Part shown: one piece after another, positions 5,103 through 5,887 of the stretch
Numbering within the stretch: the first letter of the stretch is position 1
How the letters are laid out: each line of letters opens with the position of its first letter
Assembly (NCBI GenBank): GCA_007570915.1
Contig: RKSK01000191.1
Span: 1 to 5,887, forward strand
DNA from: Cenarchaeum sp.
GTDB taxonomy: Archaea > Thermoproteota > Nitrososphaeria > Nitrososphaerales > Nitrosopumilaceae
Reading direction: 5' to 3'
Length of the DNA stretch: 5,887 bases
Program-made: the position numbers and the translations under genes
The notes under the pieces: generated by a model
Told to the model about the DNA's origin: nothing
What the model saw: only the letters and a program-made list of their open reading frames with translations
The model's database searches: none

Positions 5103-5887
5103 CTAGTCGACGTGGCCGATCTCGGCGGCGCGGCGGTACGCCTCCCTCGCCTCGGCGGGCCTGCCGAGGGCCTCGAGCGCCCTGGCGCGGCTCGTGTGCG
5201 AGGAGGCGTCGGCCGGGTTTAGCGCGATCGCGCGGTCGTACTCGTCGAGGGCCTCGGCGTGGCGGCCCAGGAGGCCCAGCGCGTACGCGACGCCCGTGTG
5301 CGTGTGGACGAGGCCCGGCGCAAGCGAGAGCGCCCTCCTAAAGGCCTCGAGGGCCTCCTCGAGGCGGCCCTCCCTACCGAGGGCCGTGCCGAGGCGGTGG
5401 TGCCAGAGGTGGTTTGAGGGCTCGAGCTCGACGGACACCTCAAACGACTTGATGGCCTCCTCGCCGCGGCCCAGGCCGATGAGGGCCTCGCCCATGCCAG
5501 AGTGCGCCCTGGCGCGGCGCGGCGCCATCTCGATGGCGCTGCGCAGCGGGCCGAGGGCCTCCTCGGGCCGCCCCGTGGCAAGGAGCGCCGCGGCCGTCTC
5601 GGTGAGCGCAAAGTACCTGTCCGGCGGGTCCCTGCCGGCCTCGAGCGCGCGCGCGTTGGCGGCAAGCTCGCGCTCGGAGCGCGCAAAGCCGTCAGACGGG
5701 TCCAGCTCGATTGCGCGGTCGAGGCTCTCGATTGCCTCGGAGTGGCGGCCCGCGCCGCGCAGCGAGCTGCCGAGGCACGCGTGTATGTCGGCGTTGCCGG
5801 GATCGATCTCGGCGGCCCCGCGGAGGCGCGCGACTGCCTCGGCGTAGCGGCCCATTGAAAACAGAATCACGCCGGCGTTGTAGCGCG
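5103..5887 (-). CDS. TPR-repeat protein, C-terminal 260 aa (5' end outside window)
   Basis: The frame is open to the window edge and the first visible residues RYNAGVILFSMGRYAEA already belong to a TPR helix, so the true start lies beyond 5887 and the GTG at 5870 is internal. Seven TPR units are visible, with an insert of about 22 residues after the second (SERELAANARALEAGRDPPD). Clear units include LRGAGRHSEAIESLDRAI and LGLLGRHAEALDEYDRAI, and the last unit ends in EAREAYRRAAEIGHVD, the shared C-terminal ending. Aromatic residues at canonical TPR positions are better kept here (GRYAEAV, SNHLWHH) than in the giant paralogue. No catalytic motif, signal or membrane segment is seen, and a scaffold role is inferred. 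The stop is TAG at 5103-5105, followed within 60 nt by the next cassette. Confidence 0.9.
   Translation of the reverse strand, partial: RYNAGVILFSMGRYAEAVARLRGAAEIDPGNADIHACLGSSLRGAGRHSEAIESLDRAIELDPSDGFARSERELAANARALEAGRDPPDRYFALTETAAALLATGRPEEALGPLRSAIEMAPRRARAHSGMGEALIGLGRGEEAIKSFEVSVELEPSNHLWHHRLGTALGREGRLEEALEAFRRALSLAPGLVHTHTGVAYALGLLGRHAEALDEYDRAIALNPADASSHTSRARALEALGRPAEAREAYRRAAEIGHVD

Overview
The window is very GC-rich (about three quarters G+C by eye) and is filled almost completely by minus-strand genes for tetratricopeptide-repeat (TPR) proteins. Reading downward in coordinate, the order is: the C-terminal 260 residues of a TPR protein cut by the window edge (5887-5103); a 198-residue protein with about four TPRs (5044-4448); a 970-residue protein that is nearly all TPR, about 27 units (4403-1491); a 240-residue protein with about six or seven TPRs whose N-terminus is problematic (1323-601, with a 42-codon upstream ORF at 1441-1313); a 151-residue protein with four TPRs (549-94); and the probable first 14 codons of another gene (43-1). 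I see no catalytic domain, signal peptide, membrane segment, RNA gene, CRISPR array or insertion sequence.

The layout is strikingly regular. Each stop codon is followed after 44-58 nt by the next start, and each short gap holds one AT-rich island in otherwise G/C-only DNA. Four of these islands contain TGTTAT on the minus strand and the fifth has TTTTAT. In four of the five gaps the TTAT core lies 27-28 nt upstream of an ATG, with no Shine-Dalgarno sequence. This is the geometry of an archaeal TATA box driving a leaderless mRNA. The array is therefore best read as separately promoted, same-strand TPR cassettes rather than one operon.

The promoter geometry suggests an archaeon. ATA (Ile) and AGG (Arg) codons occur despite the high GC, which is compatible with this. 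A GC-rich thaumarchaeon of the Cenarchaeum type is one guess, but nothing here fixes the genus, and a haloarchaeon or another GC-rich archaeon is not excluded.

The proteins look like paralogues grown from one TPR module. They share the repeat core LGRHxEAL, mostly share a last-repeat ending of the type EAxEARRRAAxLG, and three share a basic Met-x-Arg-Lys/Arg start. The normal aromatic TPR positions 4 and 17 are largely histidine in the largest protein. TPR arrays are protein-binding scaffolds, so adaptor roles are likely, but the partners cannot be named from this sequence. Points worth checking are the histidine-for-aromatic replacement, the out-of-frame N-terminus of the 240-residue gene, the aberrant tail of the 198-residue gene with a G6 tract in slippery phase, and exact 102-bp-spaced DNA repeats that indicate recent repeat amplification.
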